A DNA stretch of 64,000 nucleotides from Zygnema cylindricum (GCA_037447655.1 JBBHKE010002856.1:535565-599564); one strand, 5' to 3'. Shown: positions 10,635 to 22,135, counted from the stretch's first letter. Notes: a model not told the origin generated them from the letters alone. Numbers and translations are program-made.

Positions 10635-11981
10635 TCAACCAAAATGCACATGTCCCAAACGTTTATGCCAGATCATCAAGGTCGGAACACCACCAAAGTA
10701 AGCACTCTTCTTTTCATTACTCAGGTTAAGCCTAAACATTCCTTGGCTACCCTTATCAGCTGTGAAGTAGACTTCATCTCCATACTTAGCTGTAAAGACT
10801 CCCTTTCTAGTGAAGGTATCAAAATCCTTGTCATCTAATACAGAAGTAGACACAAGATTCTTACTCAACTGAGGAATGTAGAGCACATCTGAAAAGGTGA
10901 GAATAGAGGTCTTACCCTCCACTAAGACTTTCAGATCTACAGATCCCACTAGATCTGTGGTAACTACTCTCCCATCCCCATACTCTATTTCCACAGTAGG
11001 GATCTTTCTTAGCTTAGTGAAGAGGTGCCTGTCACGACACATATGCATGGATGCACCTGAGTCGATGATCCATCCCTCCTCTGGTGCTTCCCGAATGGCT
11101 CCAAAGGCACACTTCTGTTTTCGAGGGATCTCCTTCTCCTCTAGATTCTCGTCAAGAAGGAGCTCCCCATTTTCCTCCTCGGAGGACTCGTCCTCCTCGG
11201 TCTCTCCTTTCACCCGTGTGACCACAAGTGCTTTCTTCTTCCCTACAGAAGAACCACCTCCACGATTTTCTTGGAGCCTCAACTCCGATAGCTTGATGCA
11301 ATCAGTTATGAAGTGCCCCAGCTTTTTACACAAATGACAAAGCCCCTTTGGAGTCCTCGGTTCTCCAGATTGATCTTTTTCCCCTTTGAAGCTGTGGTAC
11401 GGCTTTTTCGAATCCTTCCTCCACCGGTCAGTTCCGGCAGCCAGAGCTTGCACGCTCTTTCCTCCTCTTCGGATCTCAATAGTGTTTTCCTGTACAAGTA
11501 TCATTCGAACCACGGTGCTCCACTTCCAAGCACTATCATCCATTTGTTGCACTCGGTACACTATATTTTCATACTCCTCCGGCAACTTCATGATGAGAGT
11601 GTTAACTTTCATCTTCATAGTGCCTGTCCATCCGGCACTCTCCATCTCCATGTATAGACAAGAGAGATCGGTGCAATAGTCCAACATCTTTCCTCCTTTG
11701 AAAGTGTAACTGATCAGCCTTTGCTCAGCCAGCTGAAGCTCCTGAATGGTGCCAGCTCTATAGATCTCCACTAAGGTCATCCACAACTCCTCAGCCTTGA
11801 ATATTTGAAGGTGAGAAGTTGCCAACGCTTGGGTGAGGTGCCTCAAAATGAAGTGCCTTGCATTCATGTTGGTGTACTCCCACATCTGAATGTCGTTTTC
11901 CTCGGTCTTCACAGCTACCGCTCCAGGTGCCATGGCAATAGGAGTGAGAGGTGTCTCCTTTCCTTTCCCTTTTTCGGACAC
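10635..11981 (-). pseudogene. Copia A Gag, zinc knuckle and aspartic protease
   Basis: This 448-codon ORF begins in Gag and has, in order: the UBN2 capsid (HFILRHLTQAL near residue 40; TLIMKLPEEYENIVYRV near 130), the CCHC knuckle (CHLCKKLGHFITDC, about residue 215), an acidic linker, the protease active site (GWIIDSGASMHMCRD, about residue 305), and the pre-integrase domain (IWHKRLGHVHF at the end). It stops at a TGA where sister copies read on into LREMKKLG. It may represent the true Gag-Pol start or lack some N-terminal codons: the plus-strand copy at 13,415 has additional upstream Gag with RVPTFNGSGFIYWE. Confidence 0.85.
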
Positions 11982-12420
11982 ATTGCTGTCCCCATCATCT
12001 GTCTCCTCCGTTGGAGCAGATTCTGCTGCAGAAAAACCTCACTCCTACAAACCCTGGTGGAGTTCATAGAGATGGACGTTTCACTTGTCTACTAACAATA
12101 CCCCAGTATCGTTTCTCACATAATGCCCTTGTCATCATAGCTTCCCAGTAAATGAATCCAGATCTGTTGAATATGGGTACCCTAGAGGGTGGGCCCACAA
12201 CCTGCAATTCTATGTCCTCCATTTAGACCAAGAATGAGGAAGCCTCTAGGTAATTTTTGACTAACCCACTTTCAACGAAAGCAACTGCTATTCTAGTAGA
12301 TAAATAGATAACTTGACTGCACCCCTGCGCAGTTTGGACTCCCCTGAGTCCACAGCAAAAAGAATCACTGAAAACGCCTTACCAGGCGATTAATTATCAA
12401 GTGGCAAAGATGCCAATATA

Positions 12421-13200
12421 TATACAAGCTTGTTGGGAGAGAGGCGGCTACCTCCTCAATCCTCTAAGTTCTAAACCCCTCTCACAAACCCTATCTACTG
12501 ATGTACGAACCAATCAGAAGACTGTTTAGTACAGACAAGTACTATAGCTGATGTACTTTCTTTACGGCTAATGTACAACAAGGCCATGGAGTGGACGTTT
12601 GTCTCCTTTGGACTTGCCCTTATGCTCCCCGGGATTCCCGCTTCTCAATGATATCTTGCCATGTGTCGATAGGTCATGTTACATCCGCAAACCGCCAAGC
12701 CGGCCATTTCGAGATCCCGACGATGGTGCGGGCCGTTGGATCCAAACAGACTTTAATTCCCAGCCGTTCAAAAAACAAATGTCAGGTACATTGGTTTCGT
12801 GCGCACTTAATTCCCCAACTGGACTCTATGTATCCTAATTGTACTTACATTAATCGGATTAGTCGTCTATCTATTGTTTAAATAGCTATCGAACCCTATG
12901 TATCCTAACGGACTACTACGACAGACTGGTAAGGGTTGATGGCTACGCCTCGCCCTACCGGTCGGAGGTTCGGGTCCTGCCGGACTCAACCTTTTTGGTT
13001 GAGAGTGACTTAGGTCACTCTTAAGCCCTTCCTATGAGCTAAGGCAGCCATGGCTCCACCGCCCTCTCTTTCCTTCAGTGACTACAACAAGTATGGGGGT
13101 CAGAGAGAGATGGTGGAGGGAAGCTGTCTCTGCTTTTCTTTTCTTTCTTATTTTAACTAAGACCTAGAAAATACCTCCCCTAAATCTAGTGATTTCAACA
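12421..13200 (-). repeat. Copia LTR A (about 780 bp, subtype TGTTGAAAT)
   Basis: On the minus strand the LTR starts TGTTGAAATCACTAG at 13200 and ends near CTTGTATA at 12421. The leader with candidate primer-binding site TTGGCATCTTTGCC follows. It is the reverse complement of LTR E (23018-23806) at moderate identity. Directly to its right, at 13201, a second leader begins with the same TTGGCATCTTTGCC but facing the other way. Confidence 0.8.
12913..12996 (+). other. tRNA-like Pol III module inside LTR A (antisense to LTR)
   Basis: The plus strand has an A-box-like CTGGTAAGGG and a B-box GGTTCGGGTCC (12967-12977), spaced about 45 nt apart as in tRNA genes. T5 follows at 12992-12996 inside a small hairpin (CTCAACC-TTTTT-GGTTGAG). 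The T-arm stem is imperfect, so this is tRNA-like rather than a functional tRNA. Confidence 0.6.
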
Positions 13201-13597
13201 TTGGCATCTTTGCCACCTCATAATTAATCGGCTAGTTGGTAGTTTTCACTGATTGTTTTTCCTATTGACTCAAGGGAGTCCAAGCTACACAAGGGTGCTG
13301 TCAAACTGTCAGTTTTCCATTTTGGGCAGCACTGATTGTGGCTTGAAATGGGTTAGTTAAAAACTATCTAGAGGCTTTCGTATTCTGTCGTCCAATGGAG
13401 GACACATAATTGCAGGTTATGGGCCCACCCCCTAGGGTGCCCACCTTCAATGGATCTGGGTTCATCTATTGGGAAGCCATGATGATGAGGGCTTTGTGCA
13501 AAAAACGATACTGGGGTATCGTTAGTGGACAAGTGAAACGTCCACCTTTGAGATGTCCACTCTGAGGACTTATGGAGGTCTCAGAGTTACACTTTCT
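13201..13597 (+). mobile_element. Copia element D, part 1: leader and start of Gag
   Basis: The plus strand starts with the primer-binding-site-like TTGGCATCTTTGCC and runs through about 215 nt of leader, matching 23807-24017. It then encodes the Gag start (about 13,415-13,555) with PPRVPTFNGSGFIYWE and RALCKKRYWGIVSGQVKRP. The last 40 or so bases (13,556-13,597) match a second leader subtype (GGTCTCAGAGTT), then minus-strand RT begins. The rest of Gag continues at 18095, so this is the left end of the element interrupted by element C. Confidence 0.7.
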
Positions 13598-14623
13598 ACT
13601 TGAATTCCCAAAATATATCTTGCCTCCCCCATATCCTTCATTTCAAATCTCTCATTAAGATCGATTTTTTGTAATTCTTTTTTTTTCATTGACTTACTTA
13701 AAACAAGCAAATCATCAACATAAATTGCAATATATATAACACCTTCCTCATCTTCAAAAACATAGATTGAGTGATCTGAGCTGATTTAGATATATCCCAG
13801 ACCGGTAATAAACTCATCAAGCTTCTTATTCCATTGTCGAGGCGCTTGATTTAAACCATAATTGGATTTAATCAGTCGACATACCTTACTCTCCTCTCCT
13901 TCCTCCACAAATCCTTCAGGTTGTCGCATGAAGATCTCCTCTTCCAATTCTCCACAAAAAGGATGTCTTGATGTCCATCTGGTGCACCTCCATGTCTTCT
14001 GCTGCTGCTAGACTGAGAAGTATGCGGACGGAGGGATATCTGACGACCGCGGCAAAGGTTTCCTTGTAGTCGATTCTTACTTTCCGTGTATATCCTTTTG
14101 CCACTAATCTCACTTTGTAACGCTCAATGGTGTTATCTGGGTTCAGTTTTAATTTAAAGACCCACTTACAACCGATTGGTTTTTGGTTAGGTGGACAATC
14201 CACCATCTTCCAAGTATCGATTGCGATAATTGAGGCCATCTCCTCATTGATGGCTGTCTTCTGCCAGTTCCTTTTTGGACAAGTCATCGCCTCTCCATAA
14301 GTTTGAGGTTCATCTTGATGAGATAGTTTTGTTACCTTGTTATTAACCTGATTTTCTTGCAATCTTTTGCTACTTCTCCTTCCCCCCTCAAAATCTGTGG
14401 CCGGAATAGATGGTTCTCGTGGGTTCTTTCGAACAATCTCGACTTCTCCCTTGTCCTTTGATTCCGAATCAATTTCCACCATGTCTTCCGCTTCGGGTAG
14501 AGTTGTCACTGGAGTTTCTGCAGCCGAGTCCTTTTCGGTCTGATTTGTACCTGCAAGAATGTCATCTTCTCTAAAACCTAGATAGTTAAGAAGCTCAAAG
14601 TCATCGGAGTTTTTCTGACTCAA
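13598..14623 (-). pseudogene. Copia C reverse transcriptase, 5' half
   Basis: The ORF 13916-14623 carries the acidic integrase/RT linker and then GCKWVFKLKLNPDNTIER, VRYPSVRILLSLAAAEDM and MDIKTSF. A frameshift at about 13,950 interrupts the palm, and YGLNQAPRQWN and VDDLLVLS continue in another frame to about 13,690. The homology ends near ILGIQV at 13,605. Confidence 0.8.
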
Positions 14624-14738
14624 ATCTGATTTTTAGTGACTTTGTATACTTGAAGGGATCCACAGACTTTCCTTCATCCATAACTACTACATGCTTTACT
14701 AAGATTATATCTTCCGTTTTTTGATCATAAACTCTATA

Positions 14739-15480
14739 TCATTTAACATCCTCATCATATCCTAATAAGTATCCCAGTTTTCCTTTAGGATATAGCTTCC
14801 AATTAGACCGATCTGTATCTAGACTGAATACTTGACTGTCGAAAACCTTTAAGTGAGATATTTCTAGTTTCCGGCCGGTCCATCTCTCATAAGGTGTTTG
14901 ACCTTTTATAGCTGAAGTAAGAACTCTATTTTTTAGATATTTTGCACAGTTCATTGCTCGACCCAAAACTTCTTTCTTATCTTCTTATCTGACAACATAC
15001 TCTTAGCACTATCACTCAGTGTTCTATTTAATCTATCAGCTACACCATTTTGTCAAGATTTCAGGAACTTTCTTTTGGTGTTGCACTCCATCTTCTCTCA
15101 AAAAATCCTCAAACTGGTTAGAGGTATACTCTCCACCATTGTCACTCCGTACTCTCTTGATTGAGGTTTCATGGAGTTTTTCACTCCATGCTTTATATTG
15201 TTTAAAACATTCCTGAGCCTCTAACTTATTTTTCAAAAAATACACCATGGAATATCGAGACCAATCATCGGTGATAATCATCATAAATCTCTTCCCCTCG
15301 GGTGATGGCACTCTAGTTGGCCCCCAGATATCTGTGTGTACTAAATCTAGAATCTTTTCTCTGTGAAAAGTGGCAGTTTTTGGGAAGGGTAACTTGTGTG
15401 CTTTACCTTGAGCACATCCACTACAATCACTTAGATTCTCACTCTCACCAAACTAAATTCCTTCCACTACTCCCATCTTT
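14739..15480 (-). pseudogene. Copia C integrase
   Basis: Two ORFs (15036-15311 and 14739-14966) give the rve core with ITDDWSRYSMVYF and RSDNGGEYTSNQF, and then MNCAKYLKNRVLTSAIKG and GYDEDVK. A deletion and frameshift at about 14,970-15,060 hit the part that should carry the catalytic Glu. The zinc-binding CSGCAQGKAH part lies at about 15,390-15,430. Confidence 0.8.
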
Positions 15481-15776
15481 TTCATCTCTCTTAACTTATC
15501 TAGATTCACATGCCCAAGCCTCTTATGCCACAACATTATATTATGAACACTGGAATAGTATAGTTTCTTCTTTTCATTGCTTAAAATCGGCCTAAACATC
15601 CCTTGGCTACCTTTTTCAGTAGTAAAATAAACTTCCTCTTCAAAACTAGCAGTAAAGACTCATTTCCTAGTGGTAGTATCAAAACCCTTATCATCTAATA
15701 CAGAGGTAGAGATGAGGTTTTTGTTCAGCTCCAAAATAAACAATAAATCGGAGAATGTAACTATGGATTTCTTTCC

Positions 15777-17080
15777 TTATACTAACACTTTTTGATCTAC
15801 CGATCGTACAAGAGTAGTAGTGACTATTCTCCCATCCCCGTACTCTATCTCTACGTTGGGAATCTTTCTTATTTTAGTGAACAGGTGTTTATCTTTACAC
15901 ATGTGCATGGATGCATTTGAGTCTATAATCCAGCCCACTTCACCTTTCAATCCACTGAAGCACATTTCTGCTTTCGTGGAATTTCGACCTCGTTTTTCGC
16001 TTCCAACTCCTCATCCAATAGGAGTTCATCGTCCTCGTCCTCAGATTCCGCCTCATGTACCTGTGTCACAAAGGCCTTTTTCTTTCCTCTCAAGGATCCA
16101 CCGGTCTGCCCCTCCTTTAACCGCAGCTCGGTTAACTTAGTGCATTCAGCCATATAGTGCCTCGGTCTCTTACAAAAATGGCACAAACCTTTGGGAGTCC
16201 TTGGTCCGAACTGCTCGGTCTGATTTTTCTGCCCCTCCCCTCGATAATTTCCAGCCTATTTTCTAGAATCATTGTTTCTCCAATCGGTCCCAGCTGCCAA
16301 AGCTTGCCCACTCTTTCCTCCCCTTCGGATCTCAATTGTATTCTCCTGAACGAGAATCATTCCTGCCACTGAATTCCAAATCCACCTTAAGTCCGCCAAG
16401 TCCTGCACACAGTTGACTATATTCTCAAACTCATCGGGTAACTTCATTAATAAACAGTTAACCTTTTCCTTTTCACTAAATACTTTTCCAGCACTCTCTA
16501 GTTCCATGAAAAGTGTGGCAAGCTCATTGCAAAAATCTAACATCTTCCCTCCTTAGTATACATACTCCTTAATTTTCTGATCAGCCAACTGTTGTTGCTG
16601 AATAGTCCCACTTCGGTACATCTATATGAGAGCCACCCAAAGATCAGATGCCCTCTCTACCTGCAAATGGGGAGATGCAAGCCCTTGAGTAAGATGGCAG
16701 AGGATGAAGTGCTTAGCCGCCATATTGTTGTAGTCCCAGGTATCGATATCATTCTCTTCGTTTCTCAGAATATGTGACATGAATGCCGAACCGGTTGCAA
16801 TTGGTGTGACTGTCTCCTTCTCCGTATCTTTGTCCACCACCTCTCCTTCCTTTGTCTCCTCCGTTGAAGATGGATCTGCATCTCTAGTGAATATGCCTCC
16901 TTTAAACCTTGGTGGTATCTCAAGACTAGATGGACGCCTCACCCGTCCACTCACTATTCCCCAAAACCGTTTCTCACATAAAGCTCCTGTCATCATACTT
17001 TCCCGGTATATGAAGCCAGCTCCATTGAATATAGGCACCATAGATGGTGGGCCCATAACCTGCAACTCTGAGACCTCCAT
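15777..17080 (-). pseudogene. Copia C Gag, zinc knuckle and protease
   Basis: Gag N-terminal part 16622-17080 (PPSMVPIFNGAGFIYRE, HFILCHLTQGL), middle part 16256-16543 (CLLMKLPDEFENIVN), zinc knuckle 15947-16186 (CHFCKRPRHYMAEC), protease 15777-15965 (GWIIDSNASMHMCKD). The protease active site reads DSN instead of DSG, a change expected to damage catalysis. Three frames are needed to cover the region. Confidence 0.8.
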
Positions 17081-17288
17081 AGGACCTCAAAGTAGGTAGC
17101 TCACATAAAGCCTCAAGGATAACCCTAACCCCTTTGTGTTTCAGCAATAATAACTGCCACCCTGGCAGACAAAAACTCTAACCTCTTTTACCCTTGTAAA
17201 GGCAAGACTCCCCTGAGTCGATAGCAAAAAGAATCTCTAAATTTGCTCCCTTGAGCAGTAAGTTATGACGGGTCAAAGTTGGCCTTTT

Positions 17289-18094
17289 TGTATAGCAGCT
17301 CTCTGGGAAAGAAGGTCCAGTCTATCAAATTTTTCTAAGTCCTATCCCTCTCTAAAACTCTAACTACTGAAGTACGGCACCAATCGTAATATTGTATTGT
17401 ACATAAAGGTACACGTGCCGTTGTACTTTATGTACGGCCATTGTATGACATGGCCAAAAGTCGACACATGTCATTTTTGGATTCGTTCCTGGAATCCCTG
17501 GATATGCCGTAATCCGATGTGATTGTGCCACGTGGCGATTGATGTGACGTCGACCGCAAACCGCCAAAAACCTATTGCGTGATCTCGGCATGCTTCGTGG
17601 CCGTCCGATCAAGCCGGATTACAATCGCGGTCGTCATAAATACTTGCGCAATATTTGTTTTGCCTTTGAAACAAAATGCGCGGTTTCCGTTTCGGATGTG
17701 TCGTACGCCGTACATTACAAACTGTATCTATGTCTAAATATCCCGTTGAATGAAGATACCGGACGTGTAAACATTTAAATAACTATCATACGCTATATCA
17801 TACATCTCTATTTTAGACTAGTTGGCTAAGGCTACCGCCTACTAGCTACTTGACGGACGGTAGGTACCCGGTTCAAATGTTGGGCCCGTCAAATATATTC
17901 TGGGAAAATCTACTAACCTAATGTCTATCCTTGTCAGGATAGCATAGGCGGCCATGGCTCTATCTCCCTCTCCAACTTTCAGTGACTACGACAAGTGTGG
18001 GAGCTGGAGAGAGGAGTTAGAGGCAGACTGCCTTTGCTGCTTTTCTGCATTTTACAAACCCTATAAAATACTAAAATAACCTTTAATTTCTACA
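17289..18094 (-). repeat. Copia LTR C (806 bp)
   Basis: On the minus strand it starts TGTAGAAATTAAAGG at 18094 and ends GCTGCTATACA at 17289. The candidate primer-binding region GGCCAACTTTGACCC is inside element C. Beyond 18094 the sequence switches to plus-strand Gag of element D, so 18094/18095 is an insertion junction. The antisense tRNA-like segment is at 17815-17892. Confidence 0.85.
17815..17892 (+). other. tRNA-like module inside LTR C (antisense to LTR)
   Basis: An A-box-like TTGGCTAAGGC at 17822 and a B-box-like GGTTCAAATG at 17870 are spaced as in tRNA genes. No clear T-run follows, in contrast to the other four modules. The position relative to the LTR start (about 200 nt) matches the others. 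Confidence 0.5.
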
Positions 18095-18129
18095 AAAAGC
18101 TAGTGAGCTACAATTACAAATAAGGAAAG

Positions 18130-19123
18130 ATGTTGAATTATTTTAATGATCTTTCTTGTTTGTATATGGAGATTGAAAGTGCCGGGTGGACAAGTACAAT
18201 GAAGATGAAAGTTAACACTCTCATCATGAAGTTACCAGATGAGTACGAGAACATAGTGTACCGAGTACAAGAAATGATTGAAAGTTCATGGAAGTGGAAT
18301 ACACTGCTTTGGATGATACTTGTGCAAGAAAACACCATGGAGATTAGGAGAGGAGGAAAGAGCATTCAAGCTCTAGCTGCAGGAGGGGATCAATGGGAGA
18401 AGGACCCGAAGAAACCGTACAAAGGAGTAAGAGAGTCGCCTGCAGGACAAGGCCCCCAAAGGGCCTTTGTCATTTTTTCAAAAAGCCGGGACCATTTATC
18501 GCGGATTGTGTCAAGCTATCAAAGGTGAGGCTCCAAGAGAACCGTGGAGGGGGTTCTTCCGGTGGGAAGAAAAAGGCACTTGTGGTTACAAAAGTGACAG
18601 GAGAAACCGAGGACGAGTCCTCTAAGGAGGACGAGGAACTTCTTCTTGACGAAAGTCTGGAGGAGAAGGAGATCCCTCGGAGACAGAAGTGTGCCCTTAG
18701 AGTAATTCAGGAAGCTCCACGAAAGGATAGATCATCGACTCAGGTGCATCCATGCATATGTGTCGTGATAAGGAACACTTCACTAAGCTAAAAAAGATCC
18801 CTACTGTAGAGATAAAGTATGGGGATGGGAGAGTGGTTACTACAGATCTAGTGGGGTCAATATATATGAAAGTCTTAGTGAAGGGTAAGACTTCTATACT
18901 CACATTCTCAGATGTACTTTACATTCCTCAACTGAGTAAAAATCTTGTCTCAACGTCTGTGTTAGATGACAAAGAGTTTGAAACCTTCACTAGAAAGGGT
19001 GTCTTTACAGCTAAGTATGGGGATGAAGTTTACTTCACGGCAGATAAGGGTAGCCAAGGAATGTTTAGGCTTAACCTGAGTAATGAAAAGAAGATGCTTA
19101 CTATGTTGGTGTTCGAAAGTTGA
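18130..19123 (+). pseudogene. Copia D Gag C-terminal part and protease
   Basis: Capsid end at 18130-18400 (KMLNYFNDLSCLYMEIE, TLIMKLPDEYENIVYRV); a frameshift at about 18,440 shifts to the knuckle frame (CHFFKKPGPFIADC: the second Cys is Phe and the His is Pro-Phe, so zinc binding is probably lost). A frameshift at about 18,730 separates the protease start; the region after the active site reads KIPTVEIKYGDGRVV and VLYIPQLSKNLVS. The upstream TAA in front of KMLNY confirms loss of function. Confidence 0.8.
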
Positions 19124-19976
19124 TGATTTGGCATAAGCGATTGGGGCATGTGCATTTTGATACGTTGAGGGAAATGAAAAAACTTGGGGTAGTAGAAGGC
19201 ATTCAGTTTGGGGATAATGAAATGATGAATGATTTTAGTGGCTGTGCTCAAGGTAAGGCTCACAAACTTCCATTTCCCAAAGCCGCCAGATATAGAGGTG
19301 AGAAAGTACTAGATCTAGCCCACACAAAATCTGGGGACCTGCAAAAGTACCTTCGTTTGGAGGAAAGAGGTTTATGTTGACAATAACCGATGACTAATCT
19401 AGATACTCTAGAGTCTACTTCTTAAAAACAAAGTCAGAAACATCAATTTACTTCAAAGAATTTAAAGCTTAGAGTGAGAAGTTGCATAGAACTTCCATTA
19501 AGAGAATAAGGAGTGATAATAGGGGGGAATATACCTCTAACCAGTTTGAGGAATACTTGAGAGATGAGGGAGTTCAGCACTTGAAAACCGTACCATATAA
19601 CCCGGAACAAAATGGGGTAGCTGAGAGTTTCAACCGAACACTAGGAGATAGTGCATGTAGTATGTTGGCCGACAATAAAATAGGAAAGAGAATTTGGGCA
19701 AAGGCCATGAATTGTGCCAACTACATTAAGAATAGAGTCCTTACCTCAGCTGTAAAGGGAATGACACCTTATGAGAGATGGGTGGGAAGGAAACATGATA
19801 TCTCTCACCTTAAAGTATTCGGTAGCCAAGTTTACAGTCTTGACACATATAGGAAAAACTGGAAACTAGATGCTAAGGGAAAACTTGGATACTTTGTAGG
19901 ATATGATGAGGATGTTAAGGGATATAAAGCCTACAACTTAGCAAAGAGAGATATCATTCTGGTCAAACACCTATGA
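19120..19976 (+). pseudogene. Copia D integrase
   Basis: MIWHKRLGHVHFDTLREMK and FSGCAQGKAHKLPFPK give the zinc-binding part; the first Cys of the pair is replaced by Phe-Ser. The core follows with RSDNRGEYTSN, NGVAESFNRTLG, KVFGSQVYSLD and GYDEDVKGYK. Stops at about 19,377-19,470 remove the first catalytic Asp strand from the frame. Confidence 0.8.
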
Positions 19977-20073
19977 TGAAGGGAAGTCATTTGACCCCTT
20001 TAAATATACCAGGAAGATAAGAATCAGATTTCAGTCTGAAGGTGAGGAGGACTCCGTACTTCCCGAAAAGGAC

Positions 20074-21910
20074 ATGAGTGACACAAGGATTAGAGATTCA
20101 AGGAAGATCCAAGACACAGGAGATCCACAGGAAACCTCACATATCCCTATGGAATTCGAGGAGATAGAAGAGGAGGAATCAGAACCGGCTTCCATGGATA
20201 AGGGAGCCGATAAGACAGTAAGGAGAAATCTAAGACTTCCCTCCATCCCAACTTCGGAGTTTGAGGGGGGGAGAAGGAGCAGCAAAAGGATCCAGGAAAA
20301 TCAAGGAGCTCACAAGGTACCTAAACTATCTCACCCAGATGAGCCTCAGTCATACTCAGTGGCAGTAAACAGTCCAGAGAAAGATAGATGGATTAGAGTC
20401 ATAAATAATGAGATGGCCTCTGTCATGGAAGCTAATACCTGGGAACTAGCGGACTGTCCTCCGTATAGAAAACCGATTGGGTGTAAATGGGTGTTTAAAC
20501 TAAAAATGAACCCAGATAATACCATTGAGAGATATAAGGCTTGATAGGTAGCAAAGGGGTTCACCCAAAAGGAGAAATTGACTATAAGGAGACCTTTGCT
20601 CCAGTTGTTCGGTTCTCATCAGTAAGGATTCTCCTCAGTTTAGCAACAGCGGAATTCATGGAAATACACCAGATGGATATTAAGACTGCCTTTCTTAATG
20701 GTGAGTTGGAGGAATAAATTTTCATAAGGCAAGTAGAGGGATTTGTGGAGGAAGGAGAAAAAAGCAAAGTGTGCAGGCTCATAGAGTCTTTATACAGACT
20801 GAAGCAGGCTCCTCGACAGTGGAATAAGAAACAAGATGAGTTTCTCACTGGTTCAAGATATATCCGGATCAGCTCTAACCATTCTATCTATATGTTTGAG
20901 GATGAGAATGGTGTCATTTTTATTGCAATCTATGTGGATGATCTGCGTGTGCTCAGTAAATCTTTGGAAAAGATCAATAGGCTAAGAAAAGATCTTAGAA
21001 GCAGATTTGATAAGAAGGATTTAGGTGAGGCAAAGAACATTCTCGGGATCCAAATAGAGAGAGATAGGGGGGAAAGGGTTATCAGACTTACTCAAAAAGA
21101 AGCAATAGGTAATATGTTTGAGAAATTCCAGATGGAAAATGCTAACAATTGTACCACTCCCATGGACTTTAAAAAAGTAAGTAATGGGAGTGTAAAAGGA
21201 GGAGTGATGATCTTAGATGATCAGATGAGTCTTTAGGAGAGAGAGTTTATGAAGTCTATCCCTTATAGACAGGTCGTAGGAAGTTTGATCTATTTCATGA
21301 ACTGTACAAGGCCGGACATAGCAGCAGCAGTTAGAGTACTCAGTAGGAGTCTAAATGATCCTAGGAAGAGAGACTCGGAGGCAGCTAAGAGAGTCATGAG
21401 ATATCTGGTGGGAACGAGAGAGTTATGGTTGCATTTCGGAGAGGAGCACGCTGACATCACTACTTAGAGTGATGCCAGTTAGGGGGACCCACCAACAAGA
21501 AGATGCACTTCTGGGTATGTGTTGTATGTTGGGAAATGTGCTTGCTGTTGGAGAAGGAAGCAACAAAAGGTGGTTGCTCAGTCTACTATGGAGGCTGAGT
21601 ACATGGCCTCTTGTTCTGCTATGAAAGAGTCTATATGGGTCAAATCCTTGTTGCGAGAACTTGGGTATATGAAGAAGGGAGTGCATGTAGTGTTTTGTGA
21701 TAATCAAGTTGCCGTTGCAATTGCAGCTAATCCAAATCATCATTTTAAAGCTAACCATATGGATATAAGATTGAGTTCCATAAGAGAAAAAGTTGAAAAT
21801 AAGATTGTGAATCTTGTATATAGATCTGATGAGGAAATGGTGGCTGATATGATGACAAAATCGGTGTCTTCTCCCAAACTAAAATATTGCAGAGAACAGT
21901 GTAGATTATG
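20074..21910 (+). pseudogene. Copia D reverse transcriptase and RNase H
   Basis: Linker and RT start 20074-20544 (GCKWVFKLKMNPDNTIER), palm with MDIKTAFLNGELEE (about 20,660-20,715) before a TAA, then 20745-21236 with YRLKQAPRQWN and YVDDLRVLS. RNase H runs 21249-21910 with EAEYMASC, CDNQVAVAIAAN and KANHMDIR. At about 21,911 the frame runs into an inverted leader of another Copia element. Confidence 0.85.
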
Positions 21911-22135
21911 CAACTGTAAGATCTCCATAGATCCTCAAAATGGACAGCTTGCAATAAGCCTCTAGGATAACCCTGACCCTTTTGTGTTTCAGCAAGAATA
22001 AATGCCACCCTGGCTGACAAAAATTTTGACCACCTTTACCCCTATGAAGGCAAGACTCCCCTGAGTCGATAGCAAAAAGAATCTCTGAATTTGCTCCCCT
22101 GAGCAATAAGTTAGGGAGGGTCAAAGTTGACCTTT
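21911..22135 (-). mobile_element. Copia leader fragment (minus), attached to LTR D
   Basis: This is homologous to 1380-1604 (CTCCATAGATCCTCA, GGACAGCTTGCAA, CACCCTGG) and is the leader next to LTR 22136-22975. It is cut at about 21,911 where it meets element D RNase H. So only the 5' LTR and leader of this inserted element remain. Confidence 0.75.

Larger units (their letters stand above)
8019..12420 (-). mobile_element. Copia retrotransposon A, best-preserved body in the window
   Basis: On the minus strand: 5' LTR (12421-13200), leader (about 12,000-12,420), Gag, zinc knuckle, protease, integrase, RT and RNase H down to 8019. The order with integrase before RT defines Copia. One almost open frame of about 1,300 codons is interrupted by only three stops (TGA 10635-10637, TAG 10443-10445, TAG 9450-9452). 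At about 8060 the RNase H is cut off and the 3' LTR is missing. The small number of lesions suggests fairly recent activity. Confidence 0.9.
13598..17288 (-). mobile_element. Copia retrotransposon C, internal region (3' truncated)
   Basis: On the minus strand from LTR C: leader (17,081-17,288), Gag (16,256-17,080), zinc knuckle and protease (15,777-16,186), pre-integrase and integrase (14,700-15,700), and RT (13,598-14,623). The second half of RT, RNase H and the 3' LTR are missing. Frameshifts and stops occur about every 200-700 bp, more than in element A, so this copy is older or has decayed faster. It lies inside the Gag of plus-strand element D. Confidence 0.85.
18095..21910 (+). mobile_element. 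Copia retrotransposon D, part 2: Gag to RNase H
   Basis: Plus-strand order: rest of Gag (18,095-18,528), zinc knuckle (about 18,440-18,530), protease (18,740-18,800), pre-integrase and integrase (19,120-19,976), linker and RT (20,074-21,236), RNase H (21,249-21,910). It is close to element A in sequence but on the other strand. Its left end (13201-13597) and right end (22976-23806) are separated from it by inserted elements. At least nine stops or frameshifts are visible. Confidence 0.85.

Noticed and set aside
12380-12425. Self-priming: primer-binding site complementary to the LTR's own tRNA-like segment
   Set aside because: The leader sequence TTGGCATCTTTGCC does not pair with the 3' end of the tRNA-like segment by eye.
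12913-12988. Functional tRNA genes in the LTRs
   Set aside because: No closed acceptor stem and imperfect T-stems by eye; only the A/B-box layout and T-runs are convincing, so they are called tRNA-like.
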